27,492 bases of DNA from Purshia tridentata (lineage: Eukaryota > Streptophyta > Magnoliopsida > Rosales > Rosaceae): the NCBI GenBank assembly GCA_003254885.1, contig QANT01005178.1, forward strand, positions 1 to 27,492, read 5' to 3'. The notes beneath the pieces are model-generated. The model saw only the letters and a list, made by a program, of their open reading frames with translations, did not search any database and was not told the DNA's origin. The position numbers and the translations under genes are program-made. Position 1 is the first letter of the stretch, and every line of letters begins with the position of its first letter. Positions 11,315-20,490 of the stretch are shown here, in pieces.

Positions 11315-11317
11315 TAT

Positions 11318-13203
11318 TGACACGCCCCGACCCTCGGGCACGTGCCTAAACTGCTGAAAACTGACAACTGTTTCCTGTGGACCCTTTTTCTGAAACTGCT
11401 GCTGCCATGAATATAAAATAATTTCCTGAAAACCACTGTAAGTTACAAAAACATGTTTATAAAACAAGCCGTAAAACCTTTTACATAAAAATCAAACTGT
11501 AAAACAACTTTCTGAAACTGCTGGTCCCACTGCCTCGTCTTCTCTCCACTACCTCTTCAGCTTGCTCAACCTGCAAAACCAAAACCCTGCACCCAACCAC
11601 AGGTGCACCGGGTTTAAACACAAACCCGGTAAGCTCACTAGAGCCCGTATGAGTGAAATCCAACTGTAACCTCAAATTAGAAATTCAATAAAATACTCAA
11701 TTCACAATCCATCTTAAGCCTCAAAACACAATGAAGCCTCAAGTCAGAAACACAAATCTTATCTTGATCACTAAAACCTCTAACCAATCAATTCACTGTC
11801 CCAAGCTGAAATACTCAATTATCCTCGATTTAACCTCTAAACTGAAATAACCTCGAAACCATCCACGAGATCCTTACTTGGGATCCAACTAGATCCTTCA
11901 ACTGGGATCCACTAATCCTCGAACAATAACCACTGATCCTTATTTAGAATCCAACTTAATCCTCAATTGATACCTACTGATACTCCAATCTCATACTTAA
12001 GCCTTTAACCTCAAATAACCTTTAACACCTCGAGATCTGCAATCCTAATTTCCGTACCCCTCTTAACTAGCAAACAACAACCAATCACACAAAGCAAACA
12101 AGGCAAGAAATTAACTTGACCAGAAAATTAATTGAACTGAATTAAATTGGTCTTAATTTCACTCACAGTGTTCCGCACGAAAAGACTGAACTACCCTTCG
12201 TGCCCTTCGTGGCTCCTTTGCTCGGATTCCAAAATCCGGCAGCACAACGGCATCGGAAATACAAATTCCCGTGCCGAGTGAAACTCACCCAACTTCACCG
12301 AGGGTCCTACTAGGCTCTGGGGAGGCTGAACGGCACGAGAGAACACCAAACACGACCACCACGCACGGCAAAGCCATGGTGGCCGTAGCTGCCTAACTTG
12401 GGAAAAGCACAACCACCTTTTTAAAGCTCAAACCAAGGGCACAGACTTCAAGAGGACGTCGAGGGGATCGAAAACCATACCTCACTCGACGGAAAAGGTG
12501 GCCGGAAACGCCTGAATTTCGCCGGAGAAGCTGCGGCCTTCAAGCCTTCGATTCGCCGCCCACGGCGGTCCAACCGATGATCGAAGCACACCACTGTGAC
12601 AGGCTCGACGAAAGGAAGAATTCTGGGCGGTCGGCGAGCCTCGAAGTCGCCGGGATCGCCGTCGCGACGCCACTGTGCACGAGTTGGGTTTTCCGTTCCG
12701 GCCTGTTCCGGGAGGAGGCGCCACCACCGGAGGGAAGAGGGAGGCGGCGCGAGCACGGGAGGCTAAAGACCAAGCCGGCCCGCCGCCGAACGCGCCCCCA
12801 CGCGCCGGCGAAAGGCGCGGCTGGGAATGGGTGTCGCGAGAGGGAGAAGCATCGGGAGAGGAGAGAGAAAGTGTCTGAAAAAGTCTGGGTTTTTGGGCTT
12901 TTAAAATCACCATTTTCAAAATTACCAATGTGTCCTTCTCTTCACACGTCCGTAACTTTCAAATCGTAGCTTCGTTCGACGCGTGCTACGTGTCTACGAA
13001 CTCGTGAGGACGAGACCTTTCCAACGAACCCAAAGTCAACGCGAAAAGACCTCCCGAACAAAAAGTCAACTTTTTGCCCAACTTTAAAATCAAACTTTAA
13101 AATTCAAAAAAAAAAACCCCCAAAACGTTTTACTTTTCAAATGAAATCTTGAAAACCTTTAAAAAGCGTTTCAAAACCACTTTCAGAGGTGCGGGGTGTT
13201 ACA
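11318..13203 (-). repeat. 5' LTR (element orientation), 131-bp shorter
   Basis: 1,886 bp, starting (plus strand) TGACACGCCCC and ending GGGGTGTTACA. It is colinear with 8246-10263 except for the 131-bp gap at 12280/12281. It is the copy next to the PBS, so its U3 would drive transcription. A TATA-like box is at 12898-12907, and the CT/GC-rich leader follows leftward. Confidence 0.93.
12898..12907 (-). promoter_or_regulatory. Putative TATA box of the 5' LTR
   Basis: ATTTTAAAAG on the minus strand, preceded by TTGGTAATTTTGAAAATGG and followed by a CT-rich leader. The 3.1-kb LTR at 23850 has the same arrangement (TTGTAATTTTGAGG, then TATTAAAT, then a CT-rich leader), which supports a shared core promoter. 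The transcription start is not known. Confidence 0.4.
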
Positions 13204-13208
13204 AAAAC
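13204..13208. repeat. Target site duplication AAAAC, right
   Basis: Identical to 8241-8245 and directly after the TTACA end of the LTR. Satellite monomer d resumes without loss. Confidence 0.95.
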
Positions 13209-13839
13209 ATCATTTCGGTGCGTACTCAATCCAATTTCGTGCAATTTCCACCAAAACGTGCCCAGTTGGCAAGAAAGATGTGGGGAAGCACTTGCTCATT
13301 CCTGAATTAGCGTTCTAGCCCTCAAGAAGCGCATGCTTTTGATAAGAACGCACGAATACCCCATTTCGGTGCCTCCTCCACCCAATTTCGTTTCAATTAC
13401 ACCAAAACGTCCCCGGTTGGCAATAAGGACAAGAAGAAGCACTTTCTCTTGTTTGGATTAGCGTTCTAACCCCAACGAACCAGTTTAGGTGTTAAGAATG
13501 CGTGGAACGTCATTTCAGTGCACCCTGTGCACAACTGGGTTAAAATTGCACCAAAAAGTGCGCAGGTGGCAAAAAGCACGTTCTCATGCTTGGATTAATG
13601 TTCTAGCCCTCAAGAAGCGTATTTCGTGTTAAGAACGAACTCAAACCTCATTTGAATGCACACTTAGTCTACTTTCGTCTAAATTGCATCAAAACGTGCC
13701 CGGTTGGCAAGAAGGACTTGAGGATGCACTTCCTATGTCTCAATTAGCGTGCCAGCCCTAAAGAACCACTTTAGGTGTTAAGGATGCACGAAAACATCAT
13801 TTCGGCGCGTACTCAGTCCAAATTCGTCCAAATTGCACC
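13204..13839. repeat. HOR copy U8, right part (rest of d, e-h)
   Basis: Completes the copy begun at 7687. Monomers e, f, g and h are in normal order. Small losses include one base in the f-g junction region near 13560 (GCGCAGGTGGCAAAAAG). Confidence 0.9.
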
Positions 13840-15030
13840 AAAACTTCCTTGTTGGGCAAGAAAGACATAAGGAAGCACTTTCTCATGTCTCGATATTCGC
13901 GTGCTAACCCTAAGGAACCACTTGAGGTCTTAAGAATGCACGAAAATGTCGTTTCGGCGCACACTGAGTTCCATTTGATTAAAGTTGCACCAAAACGTTC
14001 CCCGTTGGAAGGAAAGACATGGGGAAGCACTCTCTCATGTCTCGATGAGCGTTCAAGCCCCCAAAGAACAACTTTAGGTGCTAAGAGTGCACGAATACGT
14101 CATTTCTGTGCGTACTCAGTCTAACTTGGTCCAAATTGCACCAAAACGTGCCCGATTGGCAAGAAAGAGGTGAGGAAGCACTCTCTAATGTCTCGATTAG
14201 CGTGCTAGCCCTAAAGAACCACTTTGGGCGTTAGGAATGAACGAAGACGTCATTTCGGTGCGCACTTTGTACAATTTGGTTAAGGTTGCACCAAAGCGTT
14301 ATCGGTTGGCAAGAAAGACATGGGGAAGCACTTTCTCACGCTTGGATTAGCATTCTAGCCCTAAAGAAGCACATTTCGTGTTTAGAAGGCACGAAAACAT
14401 CATTTCGGTGCGTACTCAATCCAAATTCGTGTAATTTCCACCAAAACGTGCCCGGTTGGCAAGAAAGATGTGGGGAAGCACTTTCTCAATCTTGGATTAG
14501 CGTTCTAGCCCTCAAGAAGCGCATGGTTTTGATAAGAACGCACGAAGACCCCATTTCGGTGCCTCCTCCACCCAATTTCGTTTCAATTGCACCAAAACGT
14601 CCCCGGTTGGCAATAAGGACATGAGGAAGAACTTTCTCTTGTTTGGATTATCGTTCTAACCCCAACGAACCAATTTAGGTGTTAAGAATGCGTGGAACGT
14701 CATTTCGGTGCACACTGTGCACGACTAGGTTAAAGTTGCACCAAAACATGCGCGGTTGGCAAGAAGCACGTTCTCATGCTTGGATTAACGTTCTAGCCCT
14801 CAAGAAGCGCATTTCGTGTTAAGAAGGAACTCAAACCTCATTTCTGTGCACACTCAGTCTTCTTTCGTCTAAATTGCATCAAAACGTGCCTGGTTGGAAA
14901 GAAGGACATGAGGACGCACGTTCCCATGTCTTGATTAGCGTGCCAGCCCTAAAGAACCTCTTTAGGTGTGAAGGATGCACGAAAACATCATTTCGGCGCG
15001 TACTCAGTCGAAATTCGTCCAAATTGCACC
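13840..15030. repeat. HOR copy U9, complete
   Basis: Eight monomers, 1,191 bp, the best-preserved complete right-hand copy and a good reference for that subfamily. Confidence 0.93.
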
Positions 15031-15769
15031 AAAACTTCCTTGCTGAGCAAGAAAGACATAAGGAAGCACTTTTTCATGTCTCGATATTCGCGTGCTAACC
15101 CTAAGGAACCACTTGAGGTGTTAGGAATGCACGAAAACGTCGATTCGGCGCACACTAAGTTCCATTCGATTAAAGTTGCACCAAAACGTTCCCCGTTGGA
15201 AGGAAAGACATGGGGAAGCACTCTCTCGTGTCTTGATGAGCGTTCAAGCCCCCAAAGAACAACTTTAGGTGCTAAGAGTGCACGAATACGTCATATTGGT
15301 GCGTACTCAGTCTAACTTGGTCCAAATTGCACCAAAACGTGCCCGATTGGCAAGAAAGAGGTGAGGAAGCACTCTCTAATGCCTCGATTAGCGTGCTAGC
15401 CCTAAAGAACCACTTTGGGCGTTAGGAATGAACGAAGACATCATTTCGGTGCGCACTCTGTACAATTTGGTTAAAGTTGCACCAAAGCGTTATCGGTTGG
15501 CAAGAAAGACATGGGGAAGCACTTTCTCACGCTTGGATTAACATTCTAGCCCTAAAGAAGCACATTTCGTGTTTAGAAGGCACGAAAACATCATTTCGGT
15601 GCGTACTCAATCCAATTTCGTGCAATTTCCACCAAAACGTGCCCGGTTGGCAAGAAAGATGTGGGGAAGCACTTTCTCATTCTTTGATTAGTGTTCTAAC
15701 CCACAAAAAGCGCATGCTTTTGATAAGAACGCACGAAGACCCCATTTCGGTAACTCCTCCACCCAATTT
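15031..15769. repeat. HOR copy U10, truncated at array edge
   Basis: Monomers a-d and about 135 bp of e. The expected continuation AATTTCGTTTCAATTGC is replaced by pol sequence after AATTT. Confidence 0.92.
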
Positions 15770-15822
15770 GGTGCTGAATTGGGAAAAGTGTCATTTTATG
15801 GTACAACAAGGAATTGTCCTTG
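15770..15822 (+). pseudogene. Ty3/gypsy pol fragment, upstream piece
   Basis: The reading frame just past the satellite shows NWEKCHFMV, a hallmark of the region after the catalytic YxDD box in plant Ty3/gypsy reverse transcriptases. It reads on until the solo LTR at 15823. Everything upstream (the RT fingers and palm, protease, gag) is absent, because satellite abuts directly. The other half lies at 17915-18196 in the same frame phase once the LTR and one duplication are discounted. Confidence 0.85.
15818..15822. repeat. Target site duplication CCTTG, left
   Basis: CCTTG directly before the TG of the solo LTR, repeated at 17915-17919. Confidence 0.9.
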
Positions 15823-17914
15823 TGTACTACCCGAATTTGATGTTCTGTGGTTGTATTTTTTTTATGATTAATGTTTATTAGTATTTTTCTTTAATTTTGG
15901 TTTTAGTTAGGGTAGGATACCTAGGGTTTTGTTACAAGGGGTAAGATGGTAATTCTTAAGGTGATGGGTAAGTGAAAAATTAAGGGGATAAGAAGGTTTT
16001 AAATAAATAAAAAGGATATTATTATCTGTTAAAGGAATTAATAGGGAGAAAATTAGAATTTTCCCTAGTAAAAAACGTTCAAAGACTTGGGAGTTAGAGA
16101 TAGAGTGAGAAAAGAGGAGAAGATGGCTCAAAAGTTAGGGTTTCTCAGGGAGTAGAGACTTTTGGGTCAAGTTTTCCTTCAAGAAGCAAGATATTCAGGT
16201 AGTATGTTGATCTTAAGTCATTATTAAGGAATGTTTTAAGTTTATTTTCGGATTATTATGGGTGGTATGGATTTAGGGCTCTAAAATCTCATTAGATGCT
16301 AAGAAATCCTAAACTGTTTGTATTGGCAAATTCTGCGCTATAGGACTAGGGGCTTGACTTTGAGAAGGTAAATGATCTTGTTTTAATCTAGTTTTTTGGT
16401 ATGATATTTTCAACTTTCTAAGTGTTTCATAGAGTCTGAAATCTTCTTATTTGGTTAAGTATTGGATTTTTAACTAATTTTCTAATCAGGGGCTTAGGGT
16501 TTCGAGTTTTGCTGAAGAATCTGACATAAGGGGTTTGTCGGTGACTTTTATAAATCTAGGGTTTAATCTTGAGTTCAATCTTTTTACATGATAAACTAAA
16601 CATCTTGATGTTTCTGTGAGTTTGAGGATCGCGCAAATATGATTTAAATTGGATTAACTATGGATTTTTGAATATAAGGCTTTGTTGCAGGAAATTTTCT
16701 GACAGATCATTTCTGTCGGTTCCAAGGCAGTAGACAACCTGTTTATACTACTAACTTTTTCATTATGAAATTTTGATATGATGTTTATGTATATGTAAGG
16801 CACTAAACAGAGTTTTAGATCGATCACTTGGGTGGTTATTTTTATAAAATTCGTTGATTACCCCAAGTTCAAAGTTTGTGGCCTTGCTGACAGTTTATTA
16901 TGGTACTTTAAGGGTCGGCTAAGAGAGGTCTCATGAGCTCAGTTTGAGCTAAAAATTTGTATGTTCGTGGTTTTAAGAGTCTAGATGCCCTCTTATTATT
17001 TTCAGAATTTTTCCAAAAAATATGGAACTTATAAAATTCATAGATGGATTAATGGTCAATTTTGGATTAGCTTGGCAGATTGTGAGTCACTATTAAGGAC
17101 TGTAAATTAGGTGTTTTTCCTTATTGTTTGAAATAGGTTAAGAACCTATCTTAGGGCTTATACTAGTGGCTTGTGTACTCTTGCCCTTGAATTCAGGTAA
17201 GTACCCTTATATGCTAGAACCACAATGGATTTAATATATGTGTGATTGTAAGAATATGTTATGCTATGCTATGTTAAGTGTTTGCATCTATATGCCTTGC
17301 TTGAACTCTTTAATTACTATATGCTGGTTATATTTTAAAGGGAGTATTATGATAAGGTTGTAATTTTGACTAAGCTATAAGGCCCGCTTATGTGGGTGTC
17401 ACTGATAGGTGACTTAAGGCTCCCTTTTATGTAAGCTAAGGAGTAGCACCATAGTATTTAACAAGCTCCAAGTAAGTTTCTAAGTATTCATATGTTATGA
17501 AGTGCGCTCTTTTCATTTGTATGTTTAATTATGTATTTTTGGTTGTGCTAGTTTCTATTAGTGGGCTACTTACTGAGTTTATCTCACTAGTAGTTTGTTG
17601 TGGTTTTAGGTGATGATGTTTTTGCTGATACTTACAGGCTTTGGCAGCTGTCCCATGAGCATGACTTGCTCCCCTAGGATTTTAACCATGAAACTTTTTC
17701 TTTAGTTAATAAGTGGATTTCCGCATTAGGTCTTAGGACAGATTAAATTTCAATTTCTTTAAGGATTTGAGTTTTTTTTTGTAAACTTGGTTATTCGAGG
17801 TTTTCCGTACTCTTTATCTAGTAAACTCGGAGTTTCGTTTTAACTTTGTGTTAATAATTTACGAATAAGTTTGAATTAATCATACTCTCAACCTTCGGGT
17901 TTGGGGTCGTTACA
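15823..17914 (+). mobile_element. Solo LTR inserted in the gypsy pol fragment
   Basis: 2,092 bp starting TGTACTACCC and ending GGGTCGTTACA, flanked by perfect CCTTG duplications. There is no second LTR, PBS or interior, so it is a solo LTR left by recombination. Plus orientation is inferred from the TCGGGTTTGGGGTCGTTACA end, which parallels the GAGGGTCGGGGCGTGTCA end of the element in the satellite, and from an ACTTACTGAG..TCTCACTAG segment late in the LTR (17567-17590). A TATA-like TTTAAATAAATA is at 15998-16009, followed by a leader with a 10-codon ORF at 16123-16155. The rest is AT-rich with no coding frame. Confidence 0.92.
15998..16009 (+). promoter_or_regulatory. Putative TATA box in solo LTR
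   Basis: TTTAAATAAATA about 175 bp inside the LTR, the only good TATA-like run near a plausible U3/R position. The A/T-rich surroundings make this weak evidence. Confidence 0.3.
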
Positions 17915-17919
17915 CCTTG
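17915..17919. repeat. Target site duplication CCTTG, right
   Basis: Identical to 15818-15822. The pol reading frame resumes here. Confidence 0.9.
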
Positions 17920-18196
17920 GACATATTATTTCAAAGGATGGCATATAGGTAGACAAGGCAAAGATTGATGTGATTATGAAATTGCCACCAACCTCAAGTG
18001 TGAAGGAGGTAAGGAGTTTTCTGGGACATGCAGGATTTTATAGAAGATTTATACAGGATTTTTCCCAAATCTCGAGACCTTTGTGCAAGTTGCGCTGTAA
18101 AAAGAAGTCAGTTTTGAAATAGATAAAGATTGTCTGGATGTATTCAACAAGCTGAAAAAGTTACTCACCACTGCTCCAATCATCAAACCACCAGAA
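17915..18196 (+). pseudogene. Ty3/gypsy pol fragment (RT thumb to RNase H start), downstream piece
   Basis: Reads GHIISKDG, then a stop (TAG at about 17949 where an acidic codon is expected), then VDKAKIDVI, VRSFLGHAGFYRRF and SRPLCKL. One lost base near 18100 shifts the frame, after which DKDCLDVF and LKKLLTTAPII are legible. These motifs are typical of the RT thumb and connection region leading to RNase H in plant Ty3/gypsy elements. The copy is dead: truncated at both ends, with a stop and a frameshift, and split by a solo LTR. It stops at about 18196, where Helitron sequence begins. Confidence 0.88.
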
Positions 18197-18828
18197 TGAT
18201 GCAACATACATGGTTGAAAGGGCATTGATAACTCCTAAAAATGATGATGTTGACAAACTCACTGGGATGATAATAAAAAATTTTCTAAGACTTGAGTGTT
18301 TCTTATACTCTTTTGATTCAGTTGAGGATAAATTTGTATCAACAACAATTCTTATATTCAATACCACCAGGTGGCATGCCGCCTCATGAATTTATTCTAA
18401 AGAAAGATGCGCCAATAATGGTTTTGACAAATATTGACCCGAATATGGGGTTGTGCAATGCTACCAAAATAGCTTGCTACAGATCCTATAATAATCTTAT
18501 TGATGCAGAGATTTTATCTGGAGAATTTGCAGGAACCAAGGTCTTCTTACCAAGAATTTCTTTAAAGACTGCACAAAATGCCAGACTCCCCTTTGAAATG
18601 ATACGAAAGCAATTTAAGGTGAAATTGAGTTTTGCACTTACTATAAATAAATCACAAGGGCAAACAATACTAAATGTGGGCATTTACCTTCCTGATCATG
18701 TATTTAGTCATGGACAATTGTATGTGGCTTTGTCAAGAGGAGTTTTGAAGGCTACCACCAAAATATTAGTTAAGAAAGGCTTACTAACCGAGGAAGAAAG
18801 GGTTTTCATAAGAAAATGTTGTATATAA
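18197..18828 (+). pseudogene. Helitron PIF1-like helicase, C-terminal fragment
   Basis: The open segment (18292-18828) holds PGGMPPHEF, LKKDAPIMVL, GLCNATKIACY, VFLPRISL, LPFEMIRKQF, then LSFALTINKSQGQTI, VFSHGQLYVALSRG. These are the last conserved blocks of the Helitron PIF1/RecD-like helicase; the GQT and YVALSRG phrases are its motifs V and VI. Upstream, ERALITPKNDDVDKL (about 18214-18258) is readable in another frame and ends at a stop, so at least one frameshift separates it. The ATP-binding Walker motifs are absent. The fragment cannot be an active helicase. The start at 18292 is an artefact of the frameshift, not a real initiation site. Confidence 0.9.
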
Positions 18829-19132
18829 GGAAATTTTACTTCCTTCTAGTTAATTAGTTTCAGTACTTAGCTCCAATATTTGTACTTAATTTTAGAATCT
18901 TTTTTATTAATTATTTCCCTACGTTTTTTCTTTTGTTCATAAGCAATTACATATAAGTTTTTAATTTTGTTTAATTAAGTAAAAGTAAAGTTTGTGCAGT
19001 TGATATTGCGCAATAAAGTGCGAATGCAAAGAGGCTAAAAAGAATTATCACTAGAATAAATAAGTATTAACTTATGAGAAGAATTAAATCCAGGAGTGTA
19101 TATCAATGGTTGAGCAATAAAAAAAGCCGATT

Positions 19133-19154
19133 CGCACTTGTTCGTGCGAGTGCG
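19133..19154 (+). other. Helitron 3' terminal hairpin
   Basis: CGCACT and AGTGCG form a 6-bp stem with a 10-base loop, six bases before CTAA (19161-19164). A GC-rich hairpin just before CTRR is the Helitron 3' signature, thought to stop rolling-circle transfer. Confidence 0.62.
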
Positions 19155-19239
19155 GAGAAGCTAATAAATTTTTATCTATGTAAAAATTAAAATATTTTAA
19201 TAGATAATTGCCAATACATCCATTTTGAGCACCCTTTCC

Positions 19240-19246
19240 TATATAG
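19240..19246 (+). promoter_or_regulatory. Putative TATA box (TATATAG)
   Basis: TATATAG in a C/T-rich context about 195 bp before the ATG at 19436, followed by a long CT-rich leader as in many plant promoters. There is no transcript evidence. Confidence 0.35.
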
Positions 19247-19435
19247 TCCACCTTTTTACGGCTTTCCAGCCAGTCCAAGTAATGTTTTTTCGACTCACTT
19301 TTTATATCGCCCGATCCACACTTTTTAACTCTCTCTATCTCACACCGTCTCTCACTCCCACTAACTTTCTCATTTCTCTCTCCTCACTCACGCAACCCTC
19401 AATCTCTCTCTCCTCGATTCATCGTTTGTCCGACC

Positions 19436-19597
19436 ATGGATGGCGGCGAGACCCACCTCCCTATGCTCGCCTCTCTCTCCTCTTCCTTCCTATGGCCTTC
19501 GATCATCCATCTACCCAGCGACGACAACGAATATATGCTGAGAAGTCAGCAGCTTTCCGGCCAGTTTTCCAGCGAACTCGGCGATGACTCAATGTGA
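19436..19597 (+). CDS. Unrecognised 53-codon ORF after CT-rich leader
   Basis: Starts ACCATGG, a favourable plant start context, and reads 53 residues beginning MDGGETHLPM and ending SELGDDSM before TGA. I recognise no family. Codon composition is GC-richer than the flanks. An overlapping frame (19225-19587) is also open, so openness itself is weak evidence. It may be a decayed first exon. It may also be a remnant of an LTR leader: TTTCCGGCCAGTTTTC near its end also occurs at about 24627 in the LTR leader of the 3.1-kb solo LTR. I think a functional gene is unlikely. Confidence 0.2.
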   Translation: MDGGETHLPMLASLSSSFLWPSIIHLPSDDNEYMLRSQQLSGQFSSELGDDSM

Positions 19598-20229
19598 TTT
19601 TAGTATATTTCTACTCCTTTGATCATGGAGTCTCTTTCCCCCATGGTCTTGCTTGTTAATTTTTAGGTTTTATGATTTTTATTTGTTAAACGAATAAAAA
19701 AGATGGCTTCTGAGATTGGAGATCACTACCCCAATACCTATCAAAGGCAACCAATTTCAATGGCATCCTAACAAGGGCAACTAATAACATAAACTAATCT
19801 TTAAGATAGTTTGTGTTTATTACCCAAACCGTTCAATCAGTACTGTAGCTCTCATTTGCCACTAAAATAATTGTTACAACATTTATAACCAAATCAAATA
19901 TTAGTTTTTATAAAGGTTAATGTTATAAATTAACCACTATTTTGGTTGATAGTTAGTTGGCCCAGCTAAAGGATATCCGTTGGTGAATTGGTGGCCATGA
20001 GTTTTCTGACAACCCTCTCCTTCCTCACCATTCAATTTAGACCAATCCCTTTTTTGTTGCTTGGTTAAACAACCAACATTCATACCAATACAGGGTTAGT
20101 GAGAAGAGAAATCCATAGCAACCTATACTACCACCACTAGGAGTCGTTGCCCACCTTGTAACAAATGAAAGAATTGGCGTCTGGTAGGTGGAAGTGGAAC
20201 TAATTCCCAACCATTTCCCGCCCATCTAA

Positions 20230-20490
20230 ATTCAATTTCTCACACACACCATCATTCTCTCTCTCTTATACTCTCTCTTTCAAATTTTCCTACACTCTTG
20301 CAAGATTTTCTCATTTCCCAAACGAACCCAATACCCACTCTGACTCTGCCTCTGACATCAGATTTCATTTTTCTTCTTTTCCTCTTTCTCTCTTCAAGTG
20401 CCAGCTCTAGTGCGACCACCAACCTCCTATTCTTGTCTCTTAAATCTCTCAGAGCTACTCGATCCAAGCCCAGTGGCAAACATGTTTGAT
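20230..20490 (+). other. CT-rich exon-like segment
   Basis: Runs of CTCTCTCTC and TTCTTTTCC, then more complex sequence to about 20490 where it returns to T-rich intron-like DNA. It looks like a 5' UTR first exon, and a DUF707 gene remnant in the same orientation follows 1.2 kb downstream. A 63-codon frame (20298-20489) is open but low in complexity and matches nothing I know. The link to the DUF707 remnant is an inference. Confidence 0.3.

Larger units (their letters stand above)
10264..11317 (-). other. Interior of the LTR element, no coding capacity seen
   Basis: The 1,054 bp between the LTRs contain a T-rich run (about 10487-10512, A-rich on the element strand), many GAAACC/CTTTTTC phrases, and GC-richer sequence next to the PBS (11180-11300). 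Every frame is broken within about 90 codons and none shows zinc-knuckle, protease, RT or integrase motifs. The PBS-proximal part could hold packaging or dimerisation signals, but I cannot show this. Confidence 0.85.
8246..13203 (-). mobile_element. Non-autonomous LTR retrotransposon inserted in the satellite
   Basis: The element is 4,958 bp, bounded by AAAAC target duplications, with two long direct repeats (8246-10263 and 11318-13203) around a 1,054-bp interior. Read on the minus strand, the LTRs start TGTAACACCCCGC and end GGTCGGGGCGTGTCA. A PBS matching initiator Met-tRNA follows the first LTR and a G-rich PPT precedes the second. No frame of the interior resembles gag, protease, RT, RNase H or integrase, so it must depend on a partner's proteins. 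It is too small for a typical LARD and too large for a TRIM, but belongs to that class of interior-less elements. Resemblance of its LTR to the other LTRs here suggests Ty3/gypsy affinity, which is an inference. Confidence 0.93.
13204..15769. repeat. Satellite array, right block
   Basis: Continuation of the same HOR array after the inserted element, all of the right-hand subfamily. It ends inside monomer e at the phrase CCTCCACCCAATTT; the next bases are retrotransposon pol sequence. This is the true edge of the array in this window. Confidence 0.95.
18197..19164 (+). mobile_element. 5'-truncated Helitron, 3' part
   Basis: Contains the C-terminal part of a RepHel helicase followed by about 335 bp of AT-rich sequence, a hairpin and a CTAA terminus. 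It begins in mid-helicase, so the TC 5' end, the Rep domain and most of the helicase are missing. Helitrons insert between A and T; the base after CTAA is T (19165), which fits. The exact 3' end rests on the hairpin and CTRR rule and is moderately sure. Confidence 0.72.
19165..20229. other. Intergenic, AT-rich, one promoter-like segment
   Basis: Apart from the TATA-like box and small ORF listed separately, I see no conserved protein or RNA. The CT-rich stretch at 19330-19420 resembles a plant 5' leader. A short inverted repeat GGTTAAT..ATTAACC lies at 19915-19935. The remainder (19600-20229) is AT-rich with no assignable element. Confidence 0.6.

Noticed and set aside
1..15769. CRISPR-like array
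   Set aside because: Repeats are about 150 bp with no short repeat and unique spacer pattern. The context is a plant nuclear satellite.
1..15769. CENP-B box-like motif in the satellite
   Set aside because: I looked for the TTCG....A..CGGG pattern around the TTCG sites of several monomers and found no match to the required positions.
18161..18367. 68-codon minus-strand ORF over the gypsy/Helitron join
   Set aside because: It is antisense to recognisable pol and helicase sequence and has no similarity of its own.
20252..20479. 75-codon minus-strand ORF rich in Arg, Lys and Glu
   Set aside because: It is the antisense reading of a CT-rich leader-like stretch; the composition alone explains it.
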